Assembly (NCBI GenBank): GCA_946570335.1
Contig: CAMNYG010000023.1
Span: 1 to 10,656 of the forward strand
Source: an uncultured Dietzia sp.
GTDB lineage: Bacteria; Actinomycetota; Actinomycetes; Mycobacteriales; Mycobacteriaceae
Reading direction: 5' to 3'
Length of the DNA: 10,656 nucleotides
The notes beneath the pieces were generated by a model. The model saw only the letters and a list, made by a program, of their open reading frames with translations. It was not told the DNA's origin and searched no databases. The translations under genes and the position numbers were made by a program. Numbering within the stretch: the stretch's first letter is position 1; each line of letters opens with the position of its first letter. This document shows positions 1 to 6,160 of the stretch, in pieces.

Positions 1-210
1 CCGCTGCCAGGGGTCACGGTGATGCGTTACGGCGACGGCCCGACAGCCGTCGCGCGGGCCGTGTGCGACCGGGTCGAGGCAGCACTGCGGCCCGGGAGTG
101 GCGGGATCCGTGCGAGGTGGGGGGTCGACGGGGCGGCCTCGCGCGCCGCGGAGGTGATCAGGCACGTGGCGACGGCGCCGGTTGAGGAGAATTCAGACAA
201 CATTAAATAA
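1..210 (+). CDS. 3' end of an unrecognised protein gene (partial)
   Basis: The reading frame is open from the first base of the window to a TAA at 208-210, giving the last 69 residues of a protein that starts upstream. Codons mostly end in G or C, as in the other genes here, which supports real coding. The tail is alanine- and arginine-rich and probably helical (stretches such as AVARAVCDRVEAAL and SRAAEVIRHVAT), followed by a short polar end, EENSDNIK. There is no catalytic motif in the visible part. The pattern of a helix followed by 'DGAASRAAEVI' resembles C-termini of some nucleotide-sugar glycosyltransferases, but this is only a weak resemblance. GTG at 19 and ATG at 22 lie inside the continuing frame and are not needed as starts. 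The last codons, near 191-210, are unusually AT-rich for this window. Confidence 0.6.
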   Translation, partial: PLPGVTVMRYGDGPTAVARAVCDRVEAALRPGSGGIRARWGVDGAASRAAEVIRHVATAPVEENSDNIK

Positions 211-280
211 GTCTCACCTCCGGGGCTGACTGCCGGATCCGTGCTGGTTGCGACCTTGGCGGGAGCTGTGTCCGGGATCT

Positions 281-309
281 CCGCGAACCGGTTGCGGCCG
301 ACGTTCGGC
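281..309. promoter_or_regulatory. two adjacent inverted repeats upstream of the WhiB gene
   Basis: At 281-297 an AACCGGTT core (286-293) is flanked by CCGC and GCGG, with one extra G on the left side. It overlaps at its last base a second dyad at 297-309, with arms GCCGA and TCGGC around a 3-base centre. They sit about 90 bases before the WhiB start in a 190-bp non-coding gap. They could be operator half-sites or short RNA hairpins. Function is inferred only from position and symmetry. Confidence 0.25.
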
Positions 310-400
310 AGAACCCTGACAGGGTGGTGCCAACGGACTGCGGGCCGGACTTTCAGGGCTCAATTCAGGGCACTTCGACGCTTGCGGGGACGGAGGGCGG

Positions 401-679
401 ATGCCCAGGTACAGGAATCTGGAACCCACAGCAGACTTCTGGTCGTGGCGTGACGACGCCGCCTGCATCGGTCACGAGGACCTCTTCTACAGCCTCGAGG
501 AAGAGGTGAAGGGTGCCCGCCGCAGGAAGGAGGAGAAGGCGAAGGAGGTCTGCGCCACCTGCCCGGTATTCGACACCTGTAGAACGTTCGCGCTGGAGAC
601 CAAGGAACTCTACGGTGTCTGGGGCGGGCTGACCGAGGCCGAGCGACACCGGATGTCCGGACGCCACCGCACCGGGTAG
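401..679 (+). CDS. WhiB-family iron-sulfur transcriptional regulator
   Basis: A 92-residue WhiB-like protein. The four cysteines that hold the [4Fe-4S] cluster are C22, C51, C54 and C60 (C-x28-C-x2-C-x5-C). They are followed by the family's GVWGG turn at residues 72-76 and a basic tail (ERHRMSGRHRTG) that in the family contacts DNA. Proteins of this actinobacteria-only family bind the housekeeping sigma factor and sense redox state or nitric oxide. The N-terminal 'ADFWSW', the KEEKAKEVC stretch and 'ALETKELYGVWGGLTEAER' are closest in feel to the WhiB3/WhiD branch, but I would not assign a subfamily without a tree. The ATG at 401 is supported by a GGAGG at 392-396. The gene stands alone. Its stop is 7 bases from the stop of the convergent desaturase gene. 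The 190-bp upstream gap has no TA dinucleotide, so a standard -10 box is absent there. Confidence 0.93.
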   Translation: MPRYRNLEPTADFWSWRDDAACIGHEDLFYSLEEEVKGARRRKEEKAKEVCATCPVFDTCRTFALETKELYGVWGGLTEAERHRMSGRHRTG

Positions 680-686
680 TCGGTGG
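664..686. terminator. small hairpin across the WhiB stop codon, possible shared terminator
   Basis: CCACCG (664-669) pairs perfectly with CGGTGG (681-686) around an 11-base loop that contains the WhiB stop codon. It fills the whole junction between the two convergent stops (679 and 687). There is no T-run on either side. With 6 pairs it is modest, but it is the only hairpin placed where a bidirectional terminator is needed. Confidence 0.35.
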
Positions 687-1910
687 TCACGCCGCGCGGG
701 ACCTCCTCGCCCGGTGGTGCCGCAGGGCGGTGACGAGCCCGGAGCGGGGCCCCTCGTGGTCGTCGTAGACCCGCGGCTGTCCGTCGAACATCCGCTCCGA
801 CCTGGTCTCCGGCGCGTCGTCCGAGGTCGCGGTGAGGAACCGGTCCGGCAGTGAGAGCCGCGCGATCGTGCGCCACGACTGCCAGTACTGCTTGTACAGC
901 GGGCCGGTCGTGTACGGCAGGTCCCACCGCCGGCACACGTCCTGCACCCTCACCGACAGGTCGGCGTACCGGTTCGAGGGCAGCGTGGGGAAGAGGTGAT
1001 GTTCGATCTGGAACGACAGGTTGCCCGACATGAAATGCGTCAGCCGACCGCCCGTGAAGTTGGCGGAACCGAGCATCTGACGCAAGTACCACTGGGCCTG
1101 CGTCTCCTCCTCCAGATCGTCGAGCGTGAACTTGTCGGCACCGTCCGGGAAGTGCCCGCAGAAGATCACCGCGTTCGACCACAGGTTGCGGATGACGTTG
1201 GCGGTGGCGTTGGCCGTCAACGTGCTCCTGCGGTCGCCTCCGGAGAGCATCGGCCACCAGAGGTAGTCCTTGCCCACCTGCCGCCGGGCCTTGCGAAGGA
1301 ACTGGCCGATCCGGCGCCGCTGCTCCGGCCAGCCCGACGAGTTGATGGTCCCCGGCGCGATCTCCAGGTGCTGCACGCCGACGCCCCACTGGAACGCGAA
1401 CGCGAGCACGGCGTTCCACACGATGTTCAGTGCGGACGCCGGATGCCACGGCTGGTCCCGGGTCACGCGGACGACGCCGTAGCCCACGTCGTCATCCATG
1501 CCGATGATGTTCGTGTACTTGTGGTGGTGAAAGTTGTGCGTGGTCTTCCAGTGCTCGGACGTGCCCACGATGTCCCACCCCCACGTGGTCGAGTGGATCT
1601 CCGGATCGTTCATCCAGTCCCACTGCCCGTGCATCACGTTGTGCCCGAGCTCCATGTTCTCGATGATCTTCCCGGCTGCGAGCAGCCCGGTCCCGATCAC
1701 CCACGCGGGCCGGTGGCCGGAGAACAACAGCACGGCACGGCCACCGGCCACCAGGCCGCGCTGGAGGGCGATGGTGTTGCGGACATACCGCCGGTCCGCC
1801 TCGCCGAGCGAGTCCACGACCTCCGCGCGGATCGCGTCGAGCTCCGCGCCGATCGCCTCGACGTCCTCGGCGCTCAGATGGGCGTAGTCCTTCACGTCAG
1901 ATACTGCCAT
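687..1910 (-). CDS. desA3: DesA3-like membrane acyl-CoA delta-9 desaturase
   Basis: A 407-residue membrane fatty-acid desaturase. The three histidine boxes of the di-iron site are visible: HNVMH at 90-94, HNFHH at 125-129 and QIEHH at 301-305. Another conserved histidine is in CGHFPDG (251-257). Stretches such as KIIENMELGHNVMHGQWDW, YTNIIGMDDDVGYG and DDAPETRSERMF match my recollection of mycobacterial DesA3 (Rv3229c), the stearoyl-CoA 9-desaturase that makes oleoyl-CoA for membrane lipids. Hydrophobic stretches lie near 55-80 and 160-178. The ATG at 1908-1910 has no Shine-Dalgarno. Instead, a -35/-10 pair places +1 on the A of the ATG, so the mRNA is probably leaderless. In mycobacteria the partner oxidoreductase (Rv3230c) is the neighbouring gene. 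Here the neighbours are WhiB and gluA, so electrons must come from a reductase encoded elsewhere. The tail beyond about residue 385 is basic. Confidence 0.93.
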   Translation of the reverse strand: MAVSDVKDYAHLSAEDVEAIGAELDAIRAEVVDSLGEADRRYVRNTIALQRGLVAGGRAVLLFSGHRPAWVIGTGLLAAGKIIENMELGHNVMHGQWDWMNDPEIHSTTWGWDIVGTSEHWKTTHNFHHHKYTNIIGMDDDVGYGVVRVTRDQPWHPASALNIVWNAVLAFAFQWGVGVQHLEIAPGTINSSGWPEQRRRIGQFLRKARRQVGKDYLWWPMLSGGDRRSTLTANATANVIRNLWSNAVIFCGHFPDGADKFTLDDLEEETQAQWYLRQMLGSANFTGGRLTHFMSGNLSFQIEHHLFPTLPSNRYADLSVRVQDVCRRWDLPYTTGPLYKQYWQSWRTIARLSLPDRFLTATSDDAPETRSERMFDGQPRVYDDHEGPRSGLVTALRHHRARRSRAA

Positions 1911-1916
1911 GTGCAG

Positions 1917-1945
1917 ACGGTACGGGTGTCACAAGATGATGTCGA
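1917..1945 (-). promoter_or_regulatory. leaderless sigma-A-type promoter of the desaturase gene
   Basis: On the minus strand, TCGACA (1940-1945, 5 of 6 matches to TTGACA) is followed by a 17-base spacer and TACCGT (1917-1922, fits the actinobacterial TANNNT -10). The usual 6-base discriminator puts +1 at 1910, the A of the start codon. No ribosome-binding sequence precedes that ATG, which agrees with a leaderless transcript. Confidence 0.65.
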
Positions 1946-1993
1946 CCGCGAACTCCTTGTGGCGAGTTGGGGGTGTGATGTTCAGGTGCCGTT

Positions 1994-1999
1994 TATGCT
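1994..1999 (+). promoter_or_regulatory. -10 element for a leaderless gluA transcript
   Basis: TATGCT lies exactly 6 bases before the gluA ATG, so transcription should begin at 2006, the first base of the start codon. There is no Shine-Dalgarno upstream and an in-frame TGA at 1976-1978 rules out a longer protein. A -35 box is not convincing: TTGGGG at 1967-1972 would need a 21-base spacer. An activator may therefore help at this promoter (inference). Confidence 0.55.
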
Positions 2000-2005
2000 C
2001 CGTCC

Positions 2006-2740
2006 ATGGCACTGGTCGAGATCTCAGGCGTCAACAAGCACTTCGGTGACTTCCACGCCCTCAAGGACATCAACCTGTCCATCGAGCAGGGGGAGGTCGT
2101 GGTGGTGATCGGCCCCTCGGGGTCGGGAAAATCCACGCTCTGCCGCACCATCAACCGACTCGAGACGTTCGAGCAGGGCACCATCACCATCGACGGCAAG
2201 CCCCTGCCGGAGGAGGGCAAGGCCCTGGCCAAGCTCCGTGCCGACGTCGGCATGGTCTTCCAGTCGTTCAACCTCTTCGCCCACAAGACCATCCTCGAGA
2301 ACGTCACGCTCGGACCCGTCAAGGTCCGCAAGCAGTCCAAGGCCGAGGCCGAGAAGCGTGCCATGGAACTGCTCACCCGGGTCGGGGTCGAGCACCAGGC
2401 CCGGAAGTACCCCGCCCAGCTGTCCGGCGGGCAGCAGCAACGCGTCGCGATCGCCCGGTCCCTGGCCATGGACCCCAAGATCATGCTGTTCGACGAACCC
2501 ACCTCGGCGCTCGACCCCGAGATGATCAACGAGGTCCTGGACGTCATGACGGGCCTGGCGAAGACCGGCATGACGATGGTCGTGGTGACCCACGAGATGG
2601 GCTTCGCCCGTAAGGCCGCCGACCGCGTCATCTTCATGGCCGACGGCGAACTGGTCGAGCAGGCCACTCCCGAGGAGTTCTTCACCAAACCGAAGAGCGA
2701 CCGCGCGAAAGACTTCCTGTCCAAGATCCTCACCAACTGA
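2006..2740 (+). CDS. gluA: glutamate ABC transporter ATP-binding protein
   Basis: A 244-residue ABC ATPase of the polar amino acid uptake family, the cytoplasmic motor of a glutamate importer. Motifs run in order: Walker [10 protein letters not shown] (36-44), Q-loop Q86, signature LSGGQQQR (139-146), Walker B IMLFDEP (159-165), D-loop SALD (167-170) and switch H196. The sequence around [14 protein letters not shown], the [20 protein letters not shown] region and the end [12 protein letters not shown] agree with Corynebacterium GluA as I remember it, more closely than with GlnQ or ArtP. Length is normal. It is the first gene of a gluABCD operon and the only one of the four without a Shine-Dalgarno, being probably leaderless. 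The start is fixed by an in-frame stop at 1976-1978 with no other start codon between. Substrate is assigned by operon order and similarity and could in principle be another acidic or amide amino acid. Confidence 0.93.
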   Translation: MALVEISGVNKHFGDFHALKDINLSIEQGEVVVVIGPSGSGKSTLCRTINRLETFEQGTITIDGKPLPEEGKALAKLRADVGMVFQSFNLFAHKTILENVTLGPVKVRKQSKAEAEKRAMELLTRVGVEHQARKYPAQLSGGQQQRVAIARSLAMDPKIMLFDEPTSALDPEMINEVLDVMTGLAKTGMTMVVVTHEMGFARKAADRVIFMADGELVEQATPEEFFTKPKSDRAKDFLSKILTN

Positions 2741-2759
2741 CACGCCTCACCAACCACCG

Positions 2760-2778
2760 CGGGCCGCACGCGGGCCCG
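2760..2778 (+). other. intercistronic hairpin between gluA and gluB
   Basis: CGGGCC (2760-2765) pairs perfectly with GGCCCG (2773-2778) around a 7-base loop, giving a 6-pair all-G/C stem 20 bases after the gluA stop. There is no T-run, and the gluB ribosome-binding site (2804-2811) is clear of it. It could act as a partial terminator, an RNA processing site or a 3'-end stabiliser. Which of these applies cannot be told from sequence. Confidence 0.5.
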
Positions 2779-2814
2779 TACGAGACTCATCCACCCACCC
2801 CACGAGGAGAGAAG

Positions 2815-3630
2815 ATGACAATCCGACGGATCGGCGCCGCTGCGGCGGCCGTGACCCTGGCACTCGGTCTGGCAGCCTGTGGCTCGGACGAGGACAGCGG
2901 CGACAAGCTGAAGATCGGCATCAAGTTCGACCAGCCCGGTCTCGGCCTGAAGGAGGGTAACGACTACACGGGATTCGACGTGGACGTCGCACGCTACGTG
3001 GCCGAGAAGATGGGCACGCCCGAGGACCAGATCGAGTGGGTCCAGGCGCCCAGCGCCCAGCGCGAGACCCTCCTGGAGACCGGCCAGGTCGACATGATCG
3101 TGGCCACCTACTCCATCACCGACTCCCGCAAGGAGAAGGTCAGCTTCGCCGGCCCGTACCTCATCGCTGGCCAGGACCTGCTGGTCCGGGCCGACGACGA
3201 GTCGATCACAGGCCCGGAGTCCCTCGACGGCAAGCGCCTCTGCTCGGTCACCGGCTCGACCTCGGCCCAGACCCTCCAGGAGCAGGTCCCGGGCGTGAAC
3301 CTCCAGGAGTTCGGCACCTACTCCGAGTGCGTCTCAGCACTGCAGTCCAACGCCGTGGACGCCGTGACCACCGACGACACGATCCTGGCCGGTTACGCCG
3401 CGCAGGACCAGTACCAGGGGCAGCTCCGCGTCGTCGGCGAATCCTTCACCGAGGAGCTGTACGGGATCGGCATCCAGAAGGGCGATGTCGACAAATGCGA
3501 GCAGATCAACGAGGCGCTGACCGAGATGATCGACGACGGGAGCTGGCAGACCGCGTTCGACGAGACCCTCGGCGCCGCGGGCTTCACCCCGGGGCCGGGT
3601 AACCCGCCGGAGCCGGACACCTGCTCCTGA
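2815..3630 (+). CDS. gluB: glutamate-binding lipoprotein of the ABC transporter
   Basis: A 271-residue family-3 extracellular solute-binding protein. The signal peptide has a positively charged start (RR at 4-5), a hydrophobic stretch (8-19) and the lipobox LAAC, with lipidated C22. This would anchor the mature protein to the outer face of the plasma membrane. The binding domain shows the family pattern GFDVDVARY (53-61) and the ATYSIT-SR segment with R105, which typically contacts the ligand carboxylate, followed by FAGPY. Several further cysteines are present (in RLCSV, YSECV, KCEQ and the penultimate residue), so disulfides are possible. The ATG at 2815 follows a strong GAGGAGAG at 2804-2811. 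It captures glutamate for the GluC-GluD channel. Gaps with hairpins on both sides suggest that its mRNA level is set separately from its neighbours. Confidence 0.93.
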   Translation: MTIRRIGAAAAAVTLALGLAACGSDEDSGDKLKIGIKFDQPGLGLKEGNDYTGFDVDVARYVAEKMGTPEDQIEWVQAPSAQRETLLETGQVDMIVATYSITDSRKEKVSFAGPYLIAGQDLLVRADDESITGPESLDGKRLCSVTGSTSAQTLQEQVPGVNLQEFGTYSECVSALQSNAVDAVTTDDTILAGYAAQDQYQGQLRVVGESFTEELYGIGIQKGDVDKCEQINEALTEMIDDGSWQTAFDETLGAAGFTPGPGNPPEPDTCS

Positions 3631-3660
3631 CCCGATCCGATCTGATTCGTCAACTACCTC

Positions 3661-3701
3661 CTCCACGTCCCCGGGCCGCAGATCCTCCCCGGGGCGTGGA
3701 G
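3661..3701 (+). other. strong intercistronic hairpin between gluB and gluC
   Basis: CTCCACG (3661-3667) pairs with CGTGGAG (3695-3701). The stem continues inward with a T-G pair and CCC (3669-3671) with GGG (3691-3693), making 11 consecutive pairs. After a single bulge three more G-C pairs can form (3673-3675 with 3688-3690). No T-run follows, and the gluC ribosome-binding site starts 15 bases later. Hairpins at the same place downstream of binding-protein genes in other importers (malE-malF is the classic case) raise the level of binding protein over permease. The same role is inferred here. Confidence 0.6.
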
Positions 3702-3716
3702 CCGGAGGCCCTCCCT

Positions 3717-3724
3717 AAGGAAGG
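3717..3724 (+). promoter_or_regulatory. ribosome-binding site that fixes the gluC start
   Basis: AAGGAAGG ends 6 bases before the ATG at 3731, which is ideal spacing. A TTG in the same frame at 3725 directly abuts this motif and would be unreachable for initiation, so ATG 3731 is chosen. Confidence 0.7.
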
Positions 3725-3730
3725 TTGACC

Positions 3731-4393
3731 ATGGGCGATATGTTCGCCGAATACGACGTCCTGGGGGCCGTCTGGGTCACGATCCAGCTCTCGGTGCTCG
3801 GCATCATCGGCGCGTTCATCCTGGGGACGATCGTCGCGATACTGCGCGTGTCCCCGGTGGCGGTCCTGCGGGGCATCGGCACCTCGTACGTCAACACGTT
3901 CCGAAACCTGCCACTGACCCTGCTGATGGTCTTCAGCATCCTGGGACTGTCGTTCATCATGCAGCTGTCGGTGTCGGACGACTTCGCCCGCAACGCGTTC
4001 TGGTGGGCCGTGATCATGCTGTCCATCTACCACGCGGCCTACATCTGTGAAGCCCTGCGCTCCGGCATCAACACGGTGCCGGTCGGTCAGGCCGAGGCGG
4101 CCCGTTCGATCGGGCTGGGCTTCGGCCAGTCCCTGCGCGAGGTGATCCTGCCGCAGGCGTTCCGCGGTGCCATCGCCCCGCTCGGTTCGGTCGTGATCGC
4201 CCTGATCAAGAACTCGACGGTCGCCGCCGTGATCGGCGTCGGCGACTCGGCCGGCCTGATGCAGATCATCACCGAGAACGAGGGTGCCAGCCTGCCGATG
4301 TTCTTCTTCTTCGCCATGGTGTTCGTGATCCTCACCCTGCCGATCGGCCTGGGCACGACCTCCCTGTCCCGGAAGCTGGCGGTGAAGCGATGA
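3731..4393 (+). CDS. gluC: glutamate ABC transporter permease 1
   Basis: A 220-residue inner-membrane permease of the HisMQ/GluC type. Hydrophobic segments lie at about 12-37, 60-80, 89-106, 148-170 and 188-208, giving about five membrane spans. The EAA coupling loop is at 119-143 (GQAEAARSIGLG, then LPQA), the part that docks on the GluA ATPase. VNTFRNLPLTLLMV and the IALIKNSTVAAVIGVG stretch are typical of the family, and the C-terminus LSRKLAVKR closely resembles Corynebacterium GluC as I remember it. It pairs with GluD to form the channel. The ribosome-binding site AAGGAAGG at 3717-3724 selects the ATG at 3731. The stop codon overlaps the gluD start in an ATGA, so the two are translationally coupled and probably made in equal amounts. 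Confidence 0.92.
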   Translation: MGDMFAEYDVLGAVWVTIQLSVLGIIGAFILGTIVAILRVSPVAVLRGIGTSYVNTFRNLPLTLLMVFSILGLSFIMQLSVSDDFARNAFWWAVIMLSIYHAAYICEALRSGINTVPVGQAEAARSIGLGFGQSLREVILPQAFRGAIAPLGSVVIALIKNSTVAAVIGVGDSAGLMQIITENEGASLPMFFFFAMVFVILTLPIGLGTTSLSRKLAVKR

Positions 4394-5220
4394 GCGCCCA
4401 GGCCGTACTGTTCGACGCCCCCGGCCCCAAGGCCCGGATCCGCCACAGGATCCTCACCGGGGTCGGCGTGCTCATCGCCATCGCGATCGCGTACGTCATC
4501 TACCTCCGCTTCGAGGAGGCGGGCCAGCTCAAGGCCTCGATGTGGGAGCCGTTCGTCACCGACCCCGAGGTCTGGACGTCCTACCTCATCCCCGGTCTGA
4601 AGGGCACCTTCACGGCTGCCGGGATCTCGATCGTCCTCGCCGTGATCTTCGGGCTGGTCTTCGGCATGGGTCGGCTGTCCCCGATCGGCCCGGTGCGCTG
4701 GTTCTGCGGCGTGATCGTCGAGTTCTTCCGCGCCGTCCCGGTCCTGCTCATGATGGTGTTCGCCTACTTCGGCTACTACGCCACCTCCGACCTGGTGCCG
4801 AACGCCCAGGCCCCGCTCGCCGCGGTGGTCACCGCACTGACGCTCTACAACGGAGCCGTGATCGCCGAACTGGTGCGCTCGGGCGTGCACGGCCTGCCCA
4901 GGGGTCAGGCCGAGGCGGGGCTGGCGGTCGGACTCACGCCCGGGCAGGTCCTGCGGTCGATCCAGCTCCCCCAGGCACTCACCGCCATGCTCCCGGCGCT
5001 CGTCGGCCAACTGGTCGTGGTCCTCAAGGACTCCGCCCTCGGCTACGGCATCACCTATCTGGAACTGTTGACCTGGTCCAAGACCCTGGGGTCGGCGTAC
5101 GCCAACACCGTGCCAGCGTACATCGTCGCGGGCATCCTGTTCGTCGTCATCAACTACACGCTCACCAGGCTCGCCGTGTACCTCGAGGGCCGGCTCAAGA
5201 AGCGGCGCGCCAGGTCCTGA
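4390..5220 (+). CDS. gluD: glutamate ABC transporter permease 2
   Basis: A 276-residue permease, longer than GluC because of a cytoplasmic N-terminus with basic residues (KARIRHR, 14-20), a first span at about 22-39 and an external loop to about 70. Further spans lie at about 72-95, 105-130, 141-161, 197-213 and 240-258. The EAA loop is at 172-196 (GQAEAGLAVGLTPG, then LPQAL). The third alanine of EAA is glycine, a mild deviation. VEFFRAVPVLLMM and VLKDSALGYGI are family hallmarks. The C-terminus is strongly basic (LKKRRARS), consistent with a cytoplasmic end. The start ATG at 4390 overlaps the gluC stop by 4 bases and has no strong ribosome-binding site of its own, which fits translational coupling. 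It is the last gene of the operon and is followed 24 bases later by a very large hairpin terminator. Confidence 0.93.
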   Translation: MSAQAVLFDAPGPKARIRHRILTGVGVLIAIAIAYVIYLRFEEAGQLKASMWEPFVTDPEVWTSYLIPGLKGTFTAAGISIVLAVIFGLVFGMGRLSPIGPVRWFCGVIVEFFRAVPVLLMMVFAYFGYYATSDLVPNAQAPLAAVVTALTLYNGAVIAELVRSGVHGLPRGQAEAGLAVGLTPGQVLRSIQLPQALTAMLPALVGQLVVVLKDSALGYGITYLELLTWSKTLGSAYANTVPAYIVAGILFVVINYTLTRLAVYLEGRLKKRRARS

Positions 5221-5244
5221 CCCGGGACTCGCGCCACCCGGAGC

Positions 5245-5294
5245 CACAGCGAAGGGCCCCACCGGAACGGATTCCGGCGGGGCCCTCCGCTGTG
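5245..5294. terminator. large bidirectional hairpin terminator between gluD and the dehydrogenase gene
   Basis: A near-perfect 50-base palindrome. CACAGCG (5245-5251) pairs with CGCTGTG (5288-5294). One A-C mismatch follows, then AGGGCCCC (5253-5260) with GGGGCCCT (5279-5286), another mismatch, and CCGGAA (5262-5267) with TTCCGG (5272-5277) around a 4-base loop: 21 pairs in all. There is no T-run. It lies between convergent stops (5220 and 5312), so it can serve both transcripts. U-tail-free hairpins are common terminators in actinobacteria. Confidence 0.88.
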
Positions 5295-5311
5295 CGACGG
5301 ACCTGGTCAGG

Positions 5312-6088
5312 TCACTTCGGTGGCATCCGGATACCACCGTCGACGCGGACGGTCTGTGCGTTCATGTACGGGTTTCCGAGCAGCTCCATGACCATGGAGG
5401 CGAGCTCGTCGCCGGACCCGAGACGCTTCGGGAACAACACGCTCTCGCCCAGCTTGGCCTTGAACGCCTCGGACTCGGGGCCCTCGCCGTAGATCGGGGT
5501 GTCGATCAGGCCGGGGGCGACGGTGTTGACGCGGATGCCGGCGGCCGACAGATCGCGGGCGACGGGCAGGGTCAGGCCCACGATGCCGCCCTTGGACGCA
5601 GAGTAGGCGGCCTGGCCGATCTGGCCGTCGAACGCGGCGACGGAGGCCATGTTGACGATCGCGCCCTTCTGGCCGTCCTCGTCCGCCTCGTTGAGGCTCA
5701 TCTTGGTGGCGGCCAGACGCAGCATGTCGAAGGAGCCGATGAGGTTGATGTCGATGACCTTGCGGAACGAGTCCAGATCGAAGGCCGACGAGTACTCACC
5801 GTCGCGCCCGATGGTGCGCTGCGCCCACCCGATGCCGGCCGAGTTGACGAGATAGCGCAGTGGTCCGAGCTCGATGGCGGCCGCGACGGCCTTCTCGTTC
5901 TGGTCGGTCTTGGTCACGTCGACCGAGACGAACACACCGCCGACGTCCTTGGCGAGGGCCTCGCCCTTCTCGGCGTTGAGGTCCGCCACGACAACCTTCG
6001 CACCCTTGGCGGCGAGCTGACGGACGACGGCTGCGCCGATGCCCGACGCGCCACCCGTGACGATCGCACTTGCTCCAGATATATCCAT
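5312..6088 (-). CDS. type-2 3-hydroxyacyl-CoA dehydrogenase (short-chain dehydrogenase)
   Basis: A 258-residue short-chain dehydrogenase/reductase. The NAD-binding motif TGGASGIG is at residues 11-18, and D36 at the end of the second strand (VVVADL) favours NAD(H). The NSAG motif is at 82-85, and the catalytic tetrad is N115, S149, Y162 and K166 (YSASK). ASVAAFDGQIGQAAYSASKG, LTLPVARDLSAAGIRVNTVAPGL and the C-terminal DGGIRMPPK are very close to the animal mitochondrial enzyme HSD17B10 as I remember it. The likely reaction is therefore oxidation of L-3-hydroxyacyl-CoA to 3-ketoacyl-CoA in beta-oxidation, including branched short-chain substrates. Steroid or alcohol activity is possible, as in HSD17B10. 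It is cytoplasmic and apparently monocistronic. The ATG at 6086-6088 lacks a Shine-Dalgarno and has TACCGT exactly 6 bases upstream, predicting a leaderless mRNA. It shares a terminator with gluD. Confidence 0.9.
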   Translation of the reverse strand: MDISGASAIVTGGASGIGAAVVRQLAAKGAKVVVADLNAEKGEALAKDVGGVFVSVDVTKTDQNEKAVAAAIELGPLRYLVNSAGIGWAQRTIGRDGEYSSAFDLDSFRKVIDINLIGSFDMLRLAATKMSLNEADEDGQKGAIVNMASVAAFDGQIGQAAYSASKGGIVGLTLPVARDLSAAGIRVNTVAPGLIDTPIYGEGPESEAFKAKLGESVLFPKRLGSGDELASMVMELLGNPYMNAQTVRVDGGIRMPPK

Positions 6089-6094
6089 GGCTTC

Positions 6095-6100
6095 ACGGTA
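6095..6100 (-). promoter_or_regulatory. -10 element for a leaderless dehydrogenase transcript
   Basis: On the minus strand TACCGT, identical to the -10 of the desaturase gene, lies exactly 6 bases before the ATG, placing +1 at 6088. No good -35 is seen 16-18 bases upstream. No ribosome-binding sequence precedes the start. Confidence 0.5.
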
Positions 6101-6135
6101 ACAAGCGGCACTGATCGGTACGAGGGCTATGTCTA

Positions 6136-6157
6136 GTTATCGTCCGGTTATCGTCCG
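6136..6157. repeat. 11-bp perfect tandem repeat (two copies)
   Basis: GTTATCGTCCG occurs twice with no spacer (6136-6146 and 6147-6157), in the 72-bp gap between the VOC gene stop and the dehydrogenase start. The spacing is about one helical turn, so two protein copies could bind the same face of the DNA upstream of the dehydrogenase -10. A slippage duplication is an equally simple explanation. Confidence 0.6.
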
Positions 6158-6160
6158 GAT

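Noticed and set aside
241..453. Open frame starting at GTG 241 upstream of and overlapping WhiB (possible leader peptide)
   Set aside because: No ribosome-binding site of quality, runs out of frame into the WhiB coding region, and composition looks like chance in high-GC DNA.
1974..1989. Possible CRP/GlxR site before gluA
   Set aside because: Only the left half TGTGA is present; the right half TCACA is missing at the required distance.
996..2108. 370-codon open frame on the + strand opposite the desaturase
   Set aside because: It is antisense to a gene with clear histidine boxes and runs into gluA; long antisense frames are expected with strong G/C third positions.
4087..5337. 416-codon open frame on the minus strand opposite gluC/gluD
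   Set aside because: Antisense shadow of two conserved permeases, crosses the terminator, and has no recognisable domain.
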